From positions 19,360,482 through 19,424,481 of the forward strand of contig JACBWW010000008.1 of the NCBI GenBank assembly GCA_020086605.1: 64,000 nucleotides of DNA, read 5' to 3'. Every line of letters starts with the position of its first letter. Within the stretch, counting starts at the first letter, position 1. The notes under the pieces were generated by a model that was not told where the DNA came from, did not search any database, and saw only the letters and a program-made list of their open reading frames with translations. Below are positions 27,001 to 59,749 of this stretch, piece by piece. Source of the stretch: Lanius collurio. Lineage: Eukaryota; Chordata; Aves; Passeriformes; Laniidae. Position numbers and translations under genes: made by a program.

Positions 27001-30000
27001 GTGCCACCTTCAAAATAATATATATACATAAAGCAAAACTCACACTTGGAAAATTTACCTGGCAACTTACCATGCGAGCAGTTGTTGACATACTGTCCCA
27101 CTGCCAGTGGGTTCTGCAGAGTGGCTGTGAGCCAGCTCTCATCGCTCATTTGAAAAGGGCCAAGTTGATCTCTCCTGCTGCAAGACCTGAAATGCCCGGC
27201 ATCATTAGCATGGGTCATAGCTCCTTTGGCTAGCAGGTTCTCTTACTTCCTCTGTAGGAATAGCCACAGTTACTGCATAATGTTACAGCTGCCCAATCCA
27301 CCTGAGGTGGGGGGACACGTGCATAGACCAACACCTCTCACTACTCTATGGTGTCCTTCAGACTGGTGGAAGAATCTGAACAAAACCACCACACACTCTT
27401 CCAGAAATCAACATCAAATGCTACCATCAGAGAAGCGTCAATACCTTTCATTCACTTCTAAAAAGTCAAAGACCCATTACAATATTAGCTTCAAACTCAT
27501 TCCACAAATTAAAATCTGATAGGCATTTATATTCAAACTAGGTATTATATCGTTTTGCTAGTTCATTTCATGTCATATTTAAACATAAATTGCAACAAAT
27601 TATATTCTGAGGTAAGGCAAACCAGTCCAAATTAGCTGTGCCAGATAAAGTTCAGACTGGGCATTATGAAAACATTCTTCACTGAGAGGGTGGCCAGTCA
27701 CCGGGCTCCTCTGGGGAGTGGTCACAGCACCAAGTCTGTCACAGTTCAAGGACTGTGTACTTGATGCTCTTAAGTCATATGGTATTAGGTAGTCCTGCAA
27801 GGAGCAGGGAGTTGGACTTGATGAACTGAACTGAGTAGGTTTGATTAACACTTCAGAAACATTTCAGTACTTTTATGCTACTTCCTGCTCTTTTAAAAGT
27901 ATTTTCTGTACAGGAAAGTCTCTGTACCTCAAAATGCATCTCTCTGGTGTTACAGATGAACTCACAAGTACACAACGGGTTGCATCCATCATCTCCCACC
28001 CTTGTGCTGTTTGCATTATGAGACACACACAGGTGGATGATAATCATGTCATCTCAGGGTAAGAAATGGGGAACTGAGACAAGAAGTACCCCTGTTTTCA
28101 ATCAGATAAGCAAAAATCCTCTATTTCTTTTGCTTACCTGTACACTGATCTGGACAGTCCTTTATCGTTCCCATCAATAAGGACACCATCAATGCACCTA
28201 AAAATAAAGGGATTGCCAAGGGACTGGAAAAAGATGGGCTCATGCTTTCTGTATACTGTACCTGTTGCAAGACAGATATTATTTCAGAAGAAAGTAAGTT
28301 AACTGTCAGAGTGGGCTTTCAGTCCCCTCCACACAGAAATGCAAAGGAGAGAGAATGGGAGGGAGAGAAGTTCCCTCTTACTTAGTGACATTGGTATTTG
28401 TAAACTGACAAGCTTTCAGACAGATTTTTTTGGGATGTAAAAATCCCCTCTCAACTAAGTGAGCTAATGTATTACAAAAAGAGAAGCATCAAAGGAAATC
28501 ACAGAAGACCTGAATAGAGTATCTTTGGGAGAGGAAGATAACGCCTCATAGACAACTGGTGTCCTTCAGAGACAAAAACATCAGGTGGTACTTGTTCAGG
28601 AAAACACAGCTGAAGATACTAAGCCACTTTGCTGCTACTGTGTCAGGACTCTGAAAAGCATACATGCATTCAGCAAAGAATCAGAAACATCTCTGTCCAC
28701 TACCCCAGGGATATTGTTTGGTCCAGGATATGGAAAATGACAAACAAAGGAAAAATTACTTCAGCAGACTGTTACCCAAATCTGAGGAGAGGATTTAATC
28801 TGCCATGACTTCCAAGCACAGGAAAACAACAGCTGACTGGCTTGTCATTTTTCATGAAATCGCTGACCTGCATCCCTCACATCCACTATGTCTTCAGCAC
28901 CTCTTTGGAGAAATCCTGCACTGCAATCTCACAAGGAGCCAAGCAAAGGCACAGGCAGGCTGCAGTCCCTGTCCCCAGGGTCCCATCCCCAGCCTGGCAC
29001 GTTCCTTTACTAACCTGAAAAGGCATTTCAGTAACACATTCTCTTGTTTTGCCAGAAGAGCTGTTCAAACAGACACTGAATGAGTCTATGCTCACACTTA
29101 GTATGTGCCTGAAATTTGAAGTGAGCTGCAAAAGTGGCAGGCTCACTCAATGTCACTTGACAATTAGTCAGTTCACAAGTAATCAATGGTAATGGCCAGG
29201 CACTCAGAAAAACCAGTGAATGCCAGGGCTGCTCCCGATCCTGCACTGCTGGCACAAGCCACAGACCACAGGGAATGATTTTGTTGACAGATAAAACAAA
29301 ACCAAACCCAAAGCAACTCAGCAGAGTTGCTAGCCTGGCCATACTGACAGAATTACAAATCTTTTTAAGAAATGTATGCAAACACAGTTCCAACAAATGA
29401 GGAAGAGAGAAGTACTGATGTTTCCAAACATGCTTTATGGAATAGAGTTATGCTAAATGAAGGTTTTATTTTCATTCTCCAATTTGTCCTTCTATACTTT
29501 GAAGTTCATCTAATTGTCTACTGACCTGTGCGGAGATCTCAAAACTTCATTTTTCATATCCTGAACCAAAATGGAAACCCCGAGGAATTACACTGTCCTG
29601 GTCATCTACTTGAAATGTCTCCCATACATTTGAGTTTAAAGAATCTAGAACAACTTTTGTAGCTGCTGGAAAATCAGACTCTCAGCACTGATTTTTTTTT
29701 TATCAACAAAATTATCCTTCCCAATATTGTTTTTCTTATTTCCAAAAAAAAACCCTAGATGCATTATAAATATTCTCATGCAGCCTAACTGGTGATTTTG
29801 TTAAGGAATAACAGAAGTAAAATCCATAAAATAAAAAGTAGTGTTGATCTTTGGCATTCCATGATTAGATGGTTAGAAGCTCCATCCAACTTAAACAAAA
29901 ATAGAAACATTCCATTACCAGGATACATAGACACAACTGTCCCTTTTGGAACAAAACCTTTGGTAACAAAGACTCCAGTTCCAGCAGACACCAGGGAACT

Positions 30001-30766
30001 CCGGTCCCTGCCGACAGTGAACCCAAGTGTGCTAAACAAAACTTCCTCAGGACTAAACACGTGCTGATCTGCATGGGTACAAGAATTTACTTGTGAGCGC
30101 TTCTGCTCCACAGTCAGTAACTCCAGATATCGACACTTGACTTCTGGAAGTAAGGCCAGAATATCTGCTTGTCTATTGAAGTCATTTATGAACAGAGCTT
30201 TAAATGTTTTCAGTAGTGTTTCAAAGACATCTTCATCAGCAATAATTTTGTCTTGAGAGCTTTCAGGAACATATCGAAGGGTCCTGTAAAGAAAATATTT
30301 TAGCATTAAAAATATGTATTAGTATTACTTTTTTTCCTAAATAGAGAAAAGTCATTTTGCAGTACCAGTAACTTAGATGCACTGTTGTTTCAGAAAACCC
30401 CAGACTTTTTTCACACTTTTTCATTTTTTTCTAGCTACAACCACTGTTTTTAGTACTAAAAACTAAAAAAGACTGTTTAACCCAGTACCTGTCCTGCTCT
30501 CAAACCATCATCTCTGAGTATTTACCACAAGTAGGTTAAACCCTACTGAGCTCCCAGTGAAAAACACACCAAAACCGAAACATAATTATCATAATGGTTA
30601 TTTAAAAAAAGTTGCACTTTAAATAAGGTGAGACAAATATTATGTGGGGGAGGAAGGTTTTAGTTTACTTATTTTAATTCCGTTCCTTATAACCATGTCT
30701 TAATAATCTAATTTCAAACACTATTTTTATGATTAAAATAGGGCATACACATCCCACCGACAAGAA

Positions 30767-30846
<80 letters not shown>

Positions 30847-31105
30847 CAACGTGAAACACCATTTTAAAGTATCTGACTGCGAATTTCATGCCAGCCAAGA
30901 CGCAATGCTGAAACACTTCTGAGTGACAAACCCGAGTGAGCTCCTGCGGCGCCCCGGACCCTCCCGAGGAGAGGCAGCGGGGTCTGGGCTGGCGCCTAGG
31001 ACCACCCCCTGCGCCTCACCTGCGCTGGCGGCGGAGGTTGAGGGCGAGCCAGGGCACGAAGCGATACTTGTAGGAGCGCCAGCGCCGCCGCAACTCCCGC
31101 AGCAT
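23987..31105 (-). CDS. SETD9: SETD9, SET-domain protein (complete)
   Basis: A small SET-domain protein, putative lysine methyltransferase; its substrate is not established here. Exons in transcript order: 31105-31020, 30283-29919, 28261-28138, 27186-27071, 25989-25884, 24074-23987. They total 885 nt, or 294 residues (human about 299). It begins MLRELRRRWRSYKYRFVPWL at an ATG in a GCCGCC Kozak context inside a CpG island. The SET region runs from SAGTGVFVTKGFVPKGTVVS, through the cofactor-pocket-like QYVNNCSH, to GEELFSNYYTVV at the C-terminus. The usual SET NHS/C motif is modified to NNCS, which is also the human state as I recall it. All phases close. The exon 5 donor is weak (GTTGGC). MAP3K1 lies upstream in the same direction and MIER3 is convergent downstream. 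Confidence 0.96.
25884..25989 (-). CDS. SETD9: SETD9 exon 5
   Basis: Encodes EKAANVCYQEFDVPGHFPLE and LKQYLPNIVYSHDME. The donor GTTGGC lacks the usual purine at +3 and A at +4. The exon is 106 nt, so skipping would shift the frame. Confidence 0.92.
27071..27186 (-). CDS. SETD9: SETD9 exon 4 (SET core)
   Basis: Encodes SCSRRDQLGPFQMSDESWLT through NPLAVGQYVNNCSH, the region equivalent to the SET NHxxxPN motif. Acceptor TTTCAG, donor GTAAGT. Confidence 0.96.
27615..27845 (+). mobile_element. Old CR1 3'-end fragment
   Basis: AACATTCTTCACTGAGAGGG and GGAGTTGGACTTGATGAA match recalled CR1 3'-end wording in + orientation, antisense to SETD9. It is strongly diverged and the terminal octamers are lost. 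It lies in SETD9 intron 3. Confidence 0.75.
28138..28261 (-). CDS. SETD9: SETD9 exon 3
   Basis: Encodes TVYRKHEPIFFQSLGNPF, then IDGVLIDGNDKGLSRSVY. Acceptor CAG, donor GTAAGC. Confidence 0.96.
29919..30283 (-). CDS. SETD9: SETD9 exon 2 (N-terminal region and start of SET)
   Basis: The largest exon, from TLRYVPESSQDKIIADEDV to VFVTKGFVPKGTVVSMYPG. It includes the SET-N motif GxGVFxxxxxxKG. The open frame runs past the GTAATG donor into the intron; that extension is not coding. Confidence 0.96.
30769..30845. repeat. Tetranucleotide microsatellite (TATC)n, about 19 units
   Basis: An uninterrupted run of TATC units in SETD9 intron 1, about 175 bp from exon 1. Perfect runs of this length are usually length-polymorphic. 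Confidence 0.97.
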
Positions 31106-31340
31106 GGCGGCCGCTCCCTCACGGCCCCGCGCCCCGCCCCCTGCAGAGCCGCGCCCGCGCGAACTGGGACAACCAATCCGAGCTGCGGACACACGCCGGC
31201 GCGTTTGTGTCCTGAGCTGCCATTGGCTGCGAGCAGCCGGCGGGGCGGCGGCCGGGCCGGGAGCGGAGAGCCCCCGAGGGCCGAAGGGGAGGGCCCGGCT
31301 TGCGCTCGGCCCGCGGGTAAGGACGAGCAACACCCAGAAC
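30930..31340 (-). promoter_or_regulatory. SETD9: CpG-island promoter of SETD9
   Basis: GC- and CpG-rich block around exon 1 in an otherwise AT-rich region. Just upstream of the ATG are a GC box (GCCCCGCCCC at 31131-31140) and two CCAAT elements in opposite orientation (CCAAT 31173-31177, ATTGG 31222-31226). No TATA box is seen. The transcription start is probably just above 31105. Confidence 0.8.
31020..31105 (-). CDS. SETD9: SETD9 exon 1 (start codon)
   Basis: 28 codons plus two bases, very GC-rich. The ATG (complement of 31103-31105) sits in GCCGCCATGC, and RYKYRFVPW-type residues align with the human N-terminus. Donor GTGAGG. Confidence 0.95.
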
Positions 31341-31599
31341 GGGGAGAGCTGCAGGCATTGGGAATGGAAACGCATGGTTCCTGGGTCCACATTTGCAGAC
31401 GTAAATACACACATCTCTCTCTGAACAACGTTCATTGCACCTTCTGTGAACGATCCAAAAAGACAAGATCCGATTAAAAGGTGGTTCAAAAATTACCTAG
31501 AAGCAGCCATTAAAGATCACTCCTGGCACTCAGATCACCTCTCCAAAATCCAGTGCCTGCTTCTAGCTCTGCTAAGGGCTGTTAGTCCCTCAGATGGTC
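31341..31599. other. Spacer upstream of the SETD9 promoter
   Basis: Composition falls from GC-rich back to AT-rich. No exon or repeat recognised. Confidence 0.45.
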
Positions 31600-31955
31600 A
31601 GAATCAAGTAGGTTGGAAAAGACCTCTTAGATCATCAGACCAAACACCACCGTGGCACGCTGGCATGTCCAATCTTCCCTTGAACACCCCAGGCACCAGA
31701 TCCCACCACCTCCCTGCGCAGCCCATTCCAATATTTAATCACCGCTCCTGTGAAGAAGTTCCTCCTAATGTCCAACCTGAACCTCCTGTGCAGCAGCTTC
31801 AGGCCATGTCCTCGCGTCCCGTGGCATGGGAGAAGAGGCTGACCCCAGCTGGCTACAACCTCCTTTGAGGCAGGTCACATCTGAACTTCCTTTTTTCCAG
31901 GCTGAGCGGCCCCCCCGCCCAGCTCCCTCAGCTGCTCCTCATAAGAGTTGTGACC
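31600..31955 (-). mobile_element. CR1 LINE 3'-end fragment
   Basis: GTTGGAAAAGACCTCTTAGA, GAAGAAGTTCCTCCTAATGT and CAGCTGCTCCTCATAAGAG match the reverse complement of the CR1 3' region. The terminal octamers are lost or diverged. It lies between SETD9 and MAP3K1. Confidence 0.85.
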
Positions 31956-34110
31956 CATGTCATAAAAAGAGTGGCTCTGTTTGAGTCCCGAGACCTGTTA
32001 CACTTCCGTCCACACTTTAGGCTCGTGGTTATGACAAGGAGACGTGAGTTGTAAGTTGTAGCATCATTAAGCTAGTGTAGATTGAAAAGTGCGTCCCGCT
32101 GACTGATGCACTGCAAGCAGCAGCACCTAAGTAGACAGACTGAAGGAATGCACTACAAATCATGAGCATTAACAAACATGGGCACAAGCCCTTTCAGTGC
32201 TACATTCTACCATCACTTATCTCTAATGTAATTTTTTTAAAAATCTAGTAAGAAAAACAATAATTCAGCAATTGATCTTCAAAAAGTAGCAATGGCCCGC
32301 AAATCATTCTGTACAAACCACATGAAGTGTAAAGATAAGGGTACTGTTATCATCTTTGGCCACTGTTATGCCTTGGCTGCTTAGGTACCTAGTTTCATAA
32401 AATTATTATCTTTGGATTCTGTTCCTTATATGCAGTTTTAGTTTAAGTCTGCCAACAAAATGGAAAAATAAAAACATGTATCCATGTATTTTACTTTATT
32501 CAGAAAGCAGTTAAAAAAATATTAAGCAGGTATTTCAGAATTAGTTTTGGGGTAAACACAGAAATCAAGCCTCAAAACACTCTCAGGGGGGTTACACTCC
32601 TTCCTCTGGACCTGAAATTTTGACAAGAGTTTGGAAATTTGGGACAGGCTCACCAAAGCAATATAACAATCAGAATTAACTTCCCATCTCAGAGCTTTAC
32701 AAATATTTAAAGTTCTGTCTTTATTCCATAATCAATTCTACTGTTGGCCTGCCACATCTTTTCCAAGGAGCTGAGCAATGGGCTATTACAAACCGAAGTA
32801 ATTGAGGGAAAAGGCAGGAAACGGCACAGGGGCTGCCGCAAAGTGCTTCCCTGCCATCTCTCGGCCTTCCTCGGTAATTACACGGAAGAAAGGTCTCGTG
32901 TCAATACTTACAACTCTGGGTTTTAGCAGCTGTGTGCCATAACCAGAAAACAACACACACGTTCACCACAACACATGCATATTGTGGCTCTTGAAAGCAA
33001 AACAGTCACAGCGTGACTCAGGTCATTAAGGAAGACTAAGCAATGAGTGAAAGTTAGTAAGGGAAACAGAGTGCTTTGGGAGGTGGGCTGTCACATCACA
33101 ACAGCCATGCACGCAAGTTAACCACTTTCATGTGATGAAAGGACATTCGTGACCCTTGTGACACCCCACCATGTTCTGGGACCATTCCCTACCCTTGAGA
33201 ATTTGCAAAGATGAACCACCAACAGACTTCAGGCAGGAATGAGATGTTAGTCCCACCGGAGAAGTCCCAGCAAGGCATTCTGTGGAAGAACTGAACATGC
33301 CCTGGGCACGTTTAGACACCGGGTCCCCTAAGGAGCCGTTTTTGAAATTTACTGCCAGCTGCCAGGCACGGTGATCTCTGCCATCCCTTGCCCCTAAAAG
33401 GGGGGCTGCAACATTTCGACATACTACGGCAGAACTTATATAGTAAATCAGATAAAGGAAGATACATTATAATGTTTATCACCTGCTTAATCCTTGACAT
33501 GTGTTTTCTTTCTGACATTTCAGGTAGTATGTTTTTCTGATTTTAGAAATCAGATAATAGAGCTTATCTGAAGATTTCTGCTGTCAGTTTTCTTCTGATG
33601 AATTGATGTAATTTTATGTATCTGCAGAAAATCACATAACTAGTGGAAATAATAAAGTCCAATCCTTCAAAATACAGAATCTATAGTCACAAAAAAGTGT
33701 AGTTGAAATCTGTTTCCATAAAAAAAGAGATTAATTTTTAAAATTTCAAAAATATCTGGAGAAGGACAAGCCCTAGCTTTGCAATATATGGATTGCCTGA
33801 ATAAGGAAAAGCTTATGATTGCTATTAAAATTTCAAGCAACAGAATCATTTCACCAAAAACATAAAACAGCAGATTAACTTCCAACATACACTTCCAGTT
33901 GCTCTAGAACTGACCTGACCAAATCAGCTCACTTGATTTGCAGTAATGCAAAATTTTGACATTTAATTCTTGGCCTAAAGGCACAATCAAGTGAGGTTCA
34001 CAGATAACAGTACTCATTCACTTGTGTCATTTAATATTAGAAACTAAGTCTTGATATATCAAGTGTGATGCATGAAATTGTGTATAAACAGTGAAGTGTA
34101 CCAGAAATGT
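31956..34110. other. Intergenic sequence between SETD9 and MAP3K1
   Basis: About 2.1 kb of unique sequence. I see no gene, RNA or repeat family. Confidence 0.5.
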
Positions 34111-34159
34111 TTTATTCTCATTAGTAAAATGAATGTGTTTATCTTACAGTAAGCAAAGG

Positions 34160-36673
34160 ACAAAGTTTGTTCAAAAACTTTTATTTACTATAAAGACAAA
34201 AAAACACCAAAATACATACAAATTATACTATATAAAATTGGTTCAATGGGGTAAAAACTTTTAATTAAAATATCTTGATATATTTAAAATAACAAAGGAT
34301 ACAATGAAGCCAAATTTCTTAACCCAGAGATTTCTGTAAAATTTGCTTGCACAGTAAGGTGCTAATAGAAGTTAGCCCTTAAGCCCTGGAAGTCTTAGGA
34401 ATCAGTCACATAGCAAATATAATTTCATTGTGAAAGTGAACTTTGGTAGAAGAAACTCTATAGGACACCTGAGGTAGTAGAAACTGGAATAAACAGCAGT
34501 AGACGTTATTTACAACTTAAGTACCAAATAACATTAAGAACACAAAAAATAATTACACAATACAATTTTCAGTCCAGCTTTGATCCAAAGAAAATAAGAA
34601 TATTACATCACATCTCCATTTTAAAAACACCACAATTACCAGCAAGCCAAGGGAAATGCAAACTCAAACAAATGCATTTGGACACCTAAGAGGCAGTTTG
34701 AGTTTGAAATGTGGTAGGCATGGTGATCTACATAGTAATACTGATTAGCTGAGGTTCATCAGTTTATACAGTTTACATTTCTGCCAGAAACAGTATTAAT
34801 CTGACAACTGATCTTCCAGTACATGAATTGGCAAGAGTGCATCCTTTAAAGCTTGCACATAAGAAAGACTTGGAAACAATCTTATTAGAATGAGAAATTC
34901 TAAAGTGGTCAAAAAAAAAAGTCAAGTACAAAACAGAGCTACCAAACTTCACATTTCGGTATTATCTTTTTAACTCTTCAAAGTCTGCCAATCTTCAAAA
35001 CCAAAGGAATGTAACATTTCCAAAAGAAACACATTCACAACTAATGACACGGGTTGGTTTTTTTTTTATTAGTATGAGCACTATCATTCATGTAAACTTA
35101 TCTTTAAGATGTCTTACTTCCAATTTGTAGTATACACTTTTAAGGTACTATAGCTTATTTAGTTTGTCCTGAGTCTTTGAAAATAACCAATTCTGTCTGA
35201 GTCCAACAATCCAACTGGCTTCTGAAGAGTTATAACATGAACAGTATTTTTTTCAAAATGGATTAAACACAATCAGTATTAGATTAAAAAAGATCCCCAT
35301 TTTTAAAAAAGCAAAAGAAAAAGCTGCCATTTTCCTTCAGAACTACATGCATCAGAATCTAAAAATCTGCCTTTAAAATAATTTTAAAAACTTGTTTAAA
35401 AAAAAACCCCCACAACTCCTAAAAACCGACAAGTTTTGCACTAGAGGTGAAGCTTTACTTCACATTTTACTTTATCTTGATCTTCAAGTCCAAGTTTGTT
35501 TCTTGTTAAAATAAATACCTTTCTTATGGTAATATTTTTAACATTTTCAAATTAAATTATCACTAATGGCTACAGTAAATAGATGATGTACGGCAGAAGG
35601 AAAACAGCAGGTAAAACTTGTTATCAGTAGAGAATGTAACCTCAGTTTCTTTACACAAAGAATGAGATTTGCTCATTTGGCACCTGCTCACACTGAAGTA
35701 CATGCCAAAGTCTCCCATAAAAAACTTTAATGGGAGCTTTGTTTGTGGGGCCTTTGACATGAAACTTCTCTACACGATTTGCCAGAAGAAACTGCTATAT
35801 GAAAAAAAAAGGCTCAACAACTTCTAGCATGATTCAGACTAAGTTGCTTTATACAGAACAATCTTGTTTATTAAATAACCTATACTATCAGAGCCTTCAA
35901 CATATCCTTGTTGAAGGTGGCATTTTATCCCAGATTTCCAGAAAATCTGGTTTTAAAACTCTTTTGTCAGGAAGATATTCCATGACACAGCTTGCATCTT
36001 TTTTTCTAAAGACTATTTTAAAATATCCCCTTTTCATGAAAGTTAAAAACACAAAGAAAACAAACTTTGATTTCAAAAGAAATTACACGGCCAGCAGTAA
36101 ATGTACAGTGAACCATGAGTGCCTGCTCTTACTTCATAGGAAGGTAAAATGCTTTTCTTTAAAGTTTCCATCAATATTTGGGTTTGTTACTCAGAGAACA
36201 TCATGTAATTAAAAGGGACAGATACAGAATGTCCTTTTAACCAGTACTGAAAACTTACTAATTGCAGAGCATCTACATGTGAAATTGAACAGTGATTAAA
36301 ATAGATCTTGAGCCTCTCAGCTTCTAATATTGCTGAAAAAGTGCTCCAAATAAAATAAAAATCACTTACCTGCTAAATAACCATGCAGATTTAAGGAAAA
36401 ATGTTTTTGTGTTAACATAGAGCCAGATGTTTGAAAAGGCACAGTTTACAAATCTCTGCATGAATTGTCAAATGTTGCATACTGAGCTTAGGTAAAGATC
36501 TTGATTTGTCAATCACATACTTAGGTAGGGTCCTCCAGTGGCCTTACACTCTTGATGCATCTATCATTAAGGCCAGCAGAATAATATAATTTGCTGCGCT
36601 TAACTGCACTGCAAGACAGTTATTGTATATTCAGTAGCATTTTCTTCAGTATATCAGCCTTACACGTAAGTAG
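34160..36673 (-). other. MAP3K1: MAP3K1 3' untranslated region
   Basis: AT-rich sequence between the stop codon and an AATAAA on the - strand (complement at 34180-34185). The 2.5-kb length is close to the human 3' UTR as recalled. Short open frames inside it have no recognisable domain. Confidence 0.75.
34180..34185 (-). terminator. MAP3K1: Poly(A) signal of MAP3K1
   Basis: AATAAA on the - strand followed by T/GT-rich sequence. A second AATAAA 70 bases further on (complement at 34111-34116) is a back-up candidate. Confidence 0.65.
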
Positions 36674-57846
<21,173 letters not shown>

Positions 57847-58361
57847 TCATAAACACAATTAATTTCAGTTAAAGTATAATGCCACAGCATTCCTAAACTT
57901 TGTGCCACCTTATTCTCCCTCTCCTTACAATGCAGCTGCTAAAACATTATTTCCACCAGACTGCAAGAAGCCTTTTAAGAGTTACAGCTGATCTGTTGTT
58001 CTGCCATTTGAAGCAGAATACCTGTTTAGAGGGATATTTCTTTAAAATGCATGTACTGTTGTTGTAGCACTGAACAACTAGTAAAAACAAAGATTTTGGT
58101 ATATAAAACCAATACAAAAGTTACCCTCCATGTCATGCCATCCATCTCCACAAGTGTTGCAATGGTTCATGCATTCCTTGGCAATTCAAAACCTACAGTC
58201 TCCATTTTCAAATATTTAACAAAATTAATATAAAGATGAAAATTTTCCATAATCAGAGGATGTACAAGAGTGAAACTATGTAACTAGTTCCTCTTCACAT
58301 ATTAACTCTGCTCAAAAAAAGAGAACTTGTAAACTAATACACAGTAAGCATCAGAGAATAA

Positions 58362-58485
58362 TAAAATGGCCTGGCTTTGAAGAGTCCTTGAAGATCATCT
58401 AGTTCCAACCCTCCCGCTCTGGGCAGGGACACCTCCCACTAGACTTGGTCGCCCCATCCAAACTGACCTGAAGCGTATTTAAACT
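58362..58485 (-). mobile_element. CR1 LINE 3'-end fragment
   Basis: GAAGATCATCTAGTTCCAAC and GGGCAGGGACACCTCCCACT are the reverse complement of the CR1 3' end, so the element lies on the - strand in sense with MAP3K1. Confidence 0.9.
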
Positions 58486-59715
58486 AGACACAGAAGTCAC
58501 AAAATTAAGGCTAGTGGCCTTATGAGTTCTTTCCAAGTGACTAATGACTCAAGAGCTCTTAAAGTCAGCTATAATAAGAGCAAAATTCACAGCAAGTTTG
58601 TATCTGCAAAATGAAAATTTAATCCATCTGGGCTTGTACTTTCTGACCTACAGCAAAGTAGTTCCTTGTGATTGCTGGCAACAACAAAAAAGCAAAAAAT
58701 ACTGTCAGCCACTGAAAAACAAATACGAACAGTCTAGAATTTTTCCTGATTCGGTTGAGCTATCTGCTAAATCACCAAGAAAACCACATTCTTAAGCAGC
58801 AGCACATGATCCCCACCCATCTTCTTGAAGTCAGTGCTCTTTGAAAATAAGCAAGCTTGATGAAGCCAACTGTCAGAATGAGACTTTACTCCAAAAATAT
58901 AATCACAGCTTAAAGAGGAAGACTATATAATACTTTAGCTACAACCACTGCTTTCTTCCATGCAGTCTCAGCTTTTAAAGCATTTAACCATGCAGTCACA
59001 AGTGCATTCATGTACTGTATGATGACCTAAAAACATACTCCTTGCAATATTCATTGCAATAAAATGTTAAAATTACAGTTCCTATCTTCAGTAGCGTTGT
59101 ATTACTAAAGTAATTTATCACAAATCTGTAATGAAAGAAAATGAAAAGATTAAAGAAACAAAGAAAAATTTTTAAAGAAAATGAAAAATTTTTGCTGGTC
59201 AGGAGAGTATTGTTATTTTTTTTCTTCTCTCATTGTAGAGACAAAGGAAACAAAGGATTCTGAGGCAGGAAATAATTCTTCCTGTTCAGTGCTGAAACGT
59301 AATAAGCAGATGGACATTGTAAACAAAATATGTTTTCTTTCAAGCTACCTTCTAAACCTACTGTTAATAACTGATTTTAGATATGCAGAACTGTGTGATT
59401 CTAGTGATTAAGAATTTAAAAATGTTTGTAAGTAGAAACACAATCCACCTACGAATTAATGTTTTTTTCAGAGGTTAAGCATTAATGCCTGCTTAATTCT
59501 AAAAGTAATGCAAGTGACATAGAAGTAATTTTTGTCCCAGCACTGAATTCCATAGCATTGCCTTCTAGAAACAGAGACAAAAATAGTTATAATTAATGAA
59601 AAACAAAGATACTATAGCAGTAGATAGAGTCCAAATGAAGAACATGCCCAAAAGTTCCAAATGCAAAAGAAACCACTATGTAAAAAAATCAACTTTCCTT
59701 TTGTTATCAGAAAAT

Positions 59716-59749
59716 CTGTTCAAAGACAAACAATATTGTCTTTGAACAG
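59716..59749. repeat. Short perfect inverted repeat (14-bp arms, 6-nt loop)
   Basis: CTGTTCAAAGACAA and its exact reverse complement are separated by six bases. It is too short for a typical microRNA precursor. Confidence 0.85.

Larger units (their letters stand above)
24075..30282 (-). other. SETD9: SETD9 introns 2 to 5
   Basis: Introns at 28262-29918, 27187-28137, 25990-27070 and 24075-25883. Apart from a decayed CR1 piece at about 27615-27845 I recognise nothing in them. Confidence 0.55.

Noticed and set aside
29785..29918. C-terminal extension of the SETD9 exon 2 frame
   Set aside because: It begins at a good GTAATG donor and loses similarity to the family exactly there, so it is intron.
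30886..31489. Long + and - strand open frames around 31 kb (up to 184 codons)
   Set aside because: GC-rich CpG-island DNA has few stops in any frame. Only the 86 nt of SETD9 exon 1 joins in phase with the rest of the gene.
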